This document shows, one piece after another, positions 61,376 to 64,000 of a DNA stretch of 64,000 bases (its first letter is position 1; every line of letters begins with the position of its first letter). The notes below the pieces were generated by a model. It did no database searches and was not told the origin of the DNA. It saw only the letters and a list, made by a program, of their open reading frames with translations. This DNA is from Erythrobacter donghaensis (GTDB taxonomy: Bacteria > Pseudomonadota > Alphaproteobacteria > Sphingomonadales > Sphingomonadaceae): the NCBI RefSeq assembly GCF_002155425.1, contig NZ_MUYG01000007.1, forward strand, positions 248,001 through 312,000. The letters run 5' to 3'. A program made the position numbers and the translations under genes.

Positions 61376-63726
61376 CCATGCATCCGCCCCCCATCCTCGA
61401 CGACAGCGACTGGGATGTGCCTGCCCACGACGCGGCGGTCTACGCCCCGCGCCAATATGCGCACGCGCTCGTCATCCCGGTGATCAACGAGGGCGAGCGG
61501 ATTCGCGGACAGCTGTTGCGCATTCAGGCGGCGGGCCTGCCGGTGGACGTGATCGTCGCTGACGGGGGCTCGAGCGACGGTTCGCTCGATCCCGATTTCG
61601 TGACGCAAGCAGGCGTGCGCGCGGTGCTGACCAAGACGGGGCCGGGCAAGCTCAGCGCCCAGCTGCGCATGGCCTATGCCTGGTGCTTGCGGCAGGGCTA
61701 TGCCGGGATCGTCACCATCGACGGCAACGGCAAGGATGGGGTCGAGGCGATCGCGGCGATGGTCGAGAAGCTGGAGGAGGGCTGCGACTATGTGCAGGGC
61801 TCGCGATATCTGCCCGGCGGCGTGGCGGAGAACACCCCGCTCGAACGCACCATCGCCAACCGGCTGATCCACGCCCCGCTGCTGAGCCTTGCGGGGCGGC
61901 ACTGGTTCACCGACACCACCAACGGCTTCCGCGCCTATTCCGCGCGCTATCTCACCCACCCCGATGTGCGCCCGTTCCGTGCGGAGTTCTTGGTTTATAA
62001 CCTCTTGTTCTACCTCACGGTGCGCGCCGGGCAGCTGGGGCTCAAGGTTGCCCATGTGCCGGTGGAGCGGCGCTATCCCGATGACGGCAAGGTGCCGACC
62101 AAGATCGGCGGGCTCGGGCCGAAACTGGCGCTGCTGAAGGAGACCGTCATCGCCGCGACCAGCGGCTACACTCCCGATGAGGCCGTTCGGCGGCCGACAT
62201 CGTGGGTGTGGCCGTGCCTCGCCCTGTTGCTGGTGCTCGCCCCGCTGCTGGCGAGCGTGATCGCCGCGCCGCCATACTCGCCGGACTCATGGGCGCTTTA
62301 CGAGTTGTCGCAGACGGTGCTGGGCGATTTCTACCGCTTCAATCACTGGCGCAGCTATGCCAGCGCGTCCGAGTATTCCGCCAGCTTCCCGCCGCTGACC
62401 CCGCCGCTGATCGGGCTGACCGACACGCTGTTGGGCACCGGCCCGCGCACCGGGCTTTATTGCGCCTTCGCCTGCTTTACCGGGTTCGCGCTGGTATCGG
62501 AACGGATCGGGCGCACAGTCACGGGCGCGGCGTGGATCGGGCTCGGCGCGGCGCTGATCGGGCTGCTTGGCCCGAACATGCTGCTGGCCGAACTGGGCGC
62601 GGGGCGGACGATCCCGCTGCAATTGCTGCTGCTGGCGCTGATTCTCAACGGGTTGCTGCGGGGCGCTGAGATCGGCCTCGCCCGCGCGGCGCTGATCGGG
62701 CTACTCGCGGGACTTGCGGTGCTCAACCGCTTCGATGCGGTGCTGCTGCCGCTGCTGGTCGCCGCGACGATCGGCTGGGTGACGCGCAAGCCTTCACGCG
62801 CGGTGGCGGCGCTCGCCGCGTCGGCGATCGCGGTTGCGCCCTGGGTGATCTATTCGCTCGCCACCTTCGGGACCCTGTTCGCGACCGATAACAGCGCGAT
62901 TGCCACCCGGCTCGACCCGCTCGCCTATGTGACCGACTGGTGGCCGACGCCGCAGCCGGGTCTCTCCGACGATCCGGCGGCATGGGCGGCGCGGGCGCTG
63001 GGCAATGCGCTGGGCTATGTCACCACCGCGCTGTCGCTACTGCCGACGGGCATGGCGCTGGTTGCGGCTGTGTTTCTGCTGCCACCCGCTGCCTGCGCGC
63101 TGCTGGCGGAGAAGCGGCGCCGCGCTGGCGACCGCCCCAAGCTCATCACAGCCTTCGCCGCGATCACCGCGCTGCTGCTCGCGCCGCAGGTGCTGACGGG
63201 CTATCTCGAGCATCGCTATTTCGCCGCTGTCATCTGGGCCGGCCTGCTGGCGGCGGCGTGCTGGGGGCTTGCCCTTGCTCGCTCGCTGCACCAGCGGGTG
63301 CTGGCGGCAAAGCTCGCCTTTGCCGGCGTGGCGGCGGGGATGGCGATGCTGGTCATCGGGCAGGTGGGCGAGGCCGTCGCCAACGGGCGGACGGACAGCG
63401 CTGCATGGGCGCGGTTCGATTCCGCCGACGATCTCGCCGCGCTGCAAGCCTGCGTCGCGGACACGCCCGATCCGCGCATCCTCGTGCTGGGCGACGACAA
63501 TTTCGCCGCGCGCGCCGGAGCGCTGGGCGAAATGGCGACGATGATGGAGCCGCGCAACATGGCGCGCGGGCGGCTGGGCGGGGAGGGCAGCCGCGCTTTC
63601 CTCATCGCGTGGAAAGTGGACCACGTCCTCGCCAGAGACCCGGCCCGCGCCGAATGGGCGAGGGCGAACCTGCCGCTCGCCGCTGTGCCGGACTGCCCTT
63701 TCGCGCTCTACAGGGTCACGCGGTAA
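61372..63726 (+). CDS. GT2 glycosyltransferase fused to a polytopic membrane domain
   Basis: A 784-residue protein. Residues ~25-265 are a GT2 polyprenyl-phosphate sugar synthase: VIPVINEG, VIVADGGSSDGSLD, GPGKLSAQLRMAY, VTIDGNGKDG and TTNGFRAYSARYL. The usual DxD is DGN, as in a known subfamily. Residues ~275-690 hold about ten helices and resemble GT-C (ArnT/PMT-like) transferases, and a periplasmic tail follows. So synthase and transferase are in one chain. It ends the operon next to glpX, which is convergent. Confidence 0.88.
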   Translation: MTMHPPPILDDSDWDVPAHDAAVYAPRQYAHALVIPVINEGERIRGQLLRIQAAGLPVDVIVADGGSSDGSLDPDFVTQAGVRAVLTKTGPGKLSAQLRMAYAWCLRQGYAGIVTIDGNGKDGVEAIAAMVEKLEEGCDYVQGSRYLPGGVAENTPLERTIANRLIHAPLLSLAGRHWFTDTTNGFRAYSARYLTHPDVRPFRAEFLVYNLLFYLTVRAGQLGLKVAHVPVERRYPDDGKVPTKIGGLGPKLALLKETVIAATSGYTPDEAVRRPTSWVWPCLALLLVLAPLLASVIAAPPYSPDSWALYELSQTVLGDFYRFNHWRSYASASEYSASFPPLTPPLIGLTDTLLGTGPRTGLYCAFACFTGFALVSERIGRTVTGAAWIGLGAALIGLLGPNMLLAELGAGRTIPLQLLLLALILNGLLRGAEIGLARAALIGLLAGLAVLNRFDAVLLPLLVAATIGWVTRKPSRAVAALAASAIAVAPWVIYSLATFGTLFATDNSAIATRLDPLAYVTDWWPTPQPGLSDDPAAWAARALGNALGYVTTALSLLPTGMALVAAVFLLPPAACALLAEKRRRAGDRPKLITAFAAITALLLAPQVLTGYLEHRYFAAVIWAGLLAAACWGLALARSLHQRVLAAKLAFAGVAAGMAMLVIGQVGEAVANGRTDSAAWARFDSADDLAALQACVADTPDPRILVLGDDNFAARAGALGEMATMMEPRNMARGRLGGEGSRAFLIAWKVDHVLARDPARAEWARANLPLAAVPDCPFALYRVTR

Positions 63727-63754
63727 GCCGTAGGGCGTGCAGCCCCGAAACCCG

Positions 63755-64000
63755 TCACCCGATGCGGTGTTCGCCCCTGATCCAGCGAACGGTTCCGGAA
63801 CTGGCCCGCATTACCACACTCTCGGTCGTCAGGATCGTCTCGCCGGTCGGCTTGCGGCGGCGCTTGACGCCGCCCAGCAGCGAGCCGTCGGTCACGCCGG
63901 TCGCAGCGAAGATGCAGTCGCCCTTGGCGAGGTCTTCGAGCTTGTAGATGCGGTTCAGATCCTCGATCCCCCACTTGCGCGCGCGGGCTTTCTCGTCCTC
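63755..64000 (-). CDS. glpX: fructose-1,6-bisphosphatase class II (partial, C-terminal 81 residues)
   Basis: The reading frame continues past the window end. Visible residues include KLEDLAKGDCIFAATGVTDG, SLLGGVKRRRKPTGE and ESVVMRASSGTVRWIRGEHRIG, the C-terminal part of class II FBPase (GlpX), including the GVTDG substrate loop. GlpX acts in gluconeogenesis. It converges on the glycan operon with 28 bases between stops. Confidence 0.9.
   Translation of the reverse strand, partial: EDEKARARKWGIEDLNRIYKLEDLAKGDCIFAATGVTDGSLLGGVKRRRKPTGETILTTESVVMRASSGTVRWIRGEHRIG

Overview
This 64-kb window is a high-GC, gene-dense alphaproteobacterial chromosome segment. It most resembles a sphingomonad, probably of the Erythrobacter/Porphyrobacter group. 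That is inferred from the DUF4167 and DUF3576 proteins, a suf operon led by an IscR-type regulator, the short palindromic repeats between and inside genes, and very frequent ATGA/GTGA start-stop overlaps. I see no rRNA, tRNA, insertion sequence, prophage or CRISPR array. Most genes are core genes.

Layout. 1-7 kb: acyl-CoA metabolism (CoA-transferase beta subunit, alpha/beta hydrolase, CaiB-type CoA transferase), a GbsR/MarR-type regulator with a likely operator beside two small membrane proteins, a DUF418 membrane protein, and metK. 7-13.6 kb: lnt, a DUF4167 protein, prmC, prfA, hisS, ppa. 13.7-17.3 kb: a PfkB sugar/nucleoside kinase, an EI24/CysZ-like membrane protein, a lipoprotein and two hypotheticals, one with an internal duplication. 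17.4-25.7 kb: a long translationally coupled suf operon (iscR-type regulator, sufB, sufC, sufD, sufS, sufT, GNAT, sufA) carrying five unexpected small genes, at least three of them apparently exported. 25.8-28 kb: two related AraC regulators and a candidate small RNA with anti-Shine-Dalgarno loops. 28-33.8 kb: pyrD, ggt, a long-chain acyl-CoA synthetase and two hypotheticals.

33.9-43 kb holds the most unusual locus. A 1380-residue protein joins an alpha/beta-barrel-like N-terminal domain, a DyP-type peroxidase and a C-terminal cytochrome-P450-like domain. It faces a two-gene operon of a cAMP-type Crp regulator and a class III nucleotide cyclase/AAA/TPR protein. Divergent from that operon lie a hypothetical gene and a solitary ABC ATPase whose Walker B glutamate is a glutamine. 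Related CAAATGC-containing inverted repeats sit in both promoter regions.

43-54.8 kb: phaB-type reductase, an exported hypothetical, a DUF3576 lipoprotein, leuS-lptE-holA, a priming glycosyl-1-phosphate transferase, rnd-lptC-lptA, a secreted hypothetical and ung. 54.9-63.7 kb: a tightly overlapping seven-gene operon for an undefined surface glycan or glycolipid (NAD-binding protein, sugar isomerase, glycosyltransferase-like protein, FAD oxidoreductase, polytopic protein, GtrA, and a GT2 fused to a polytopic domain). The window ends inside glpX on the minus strand.
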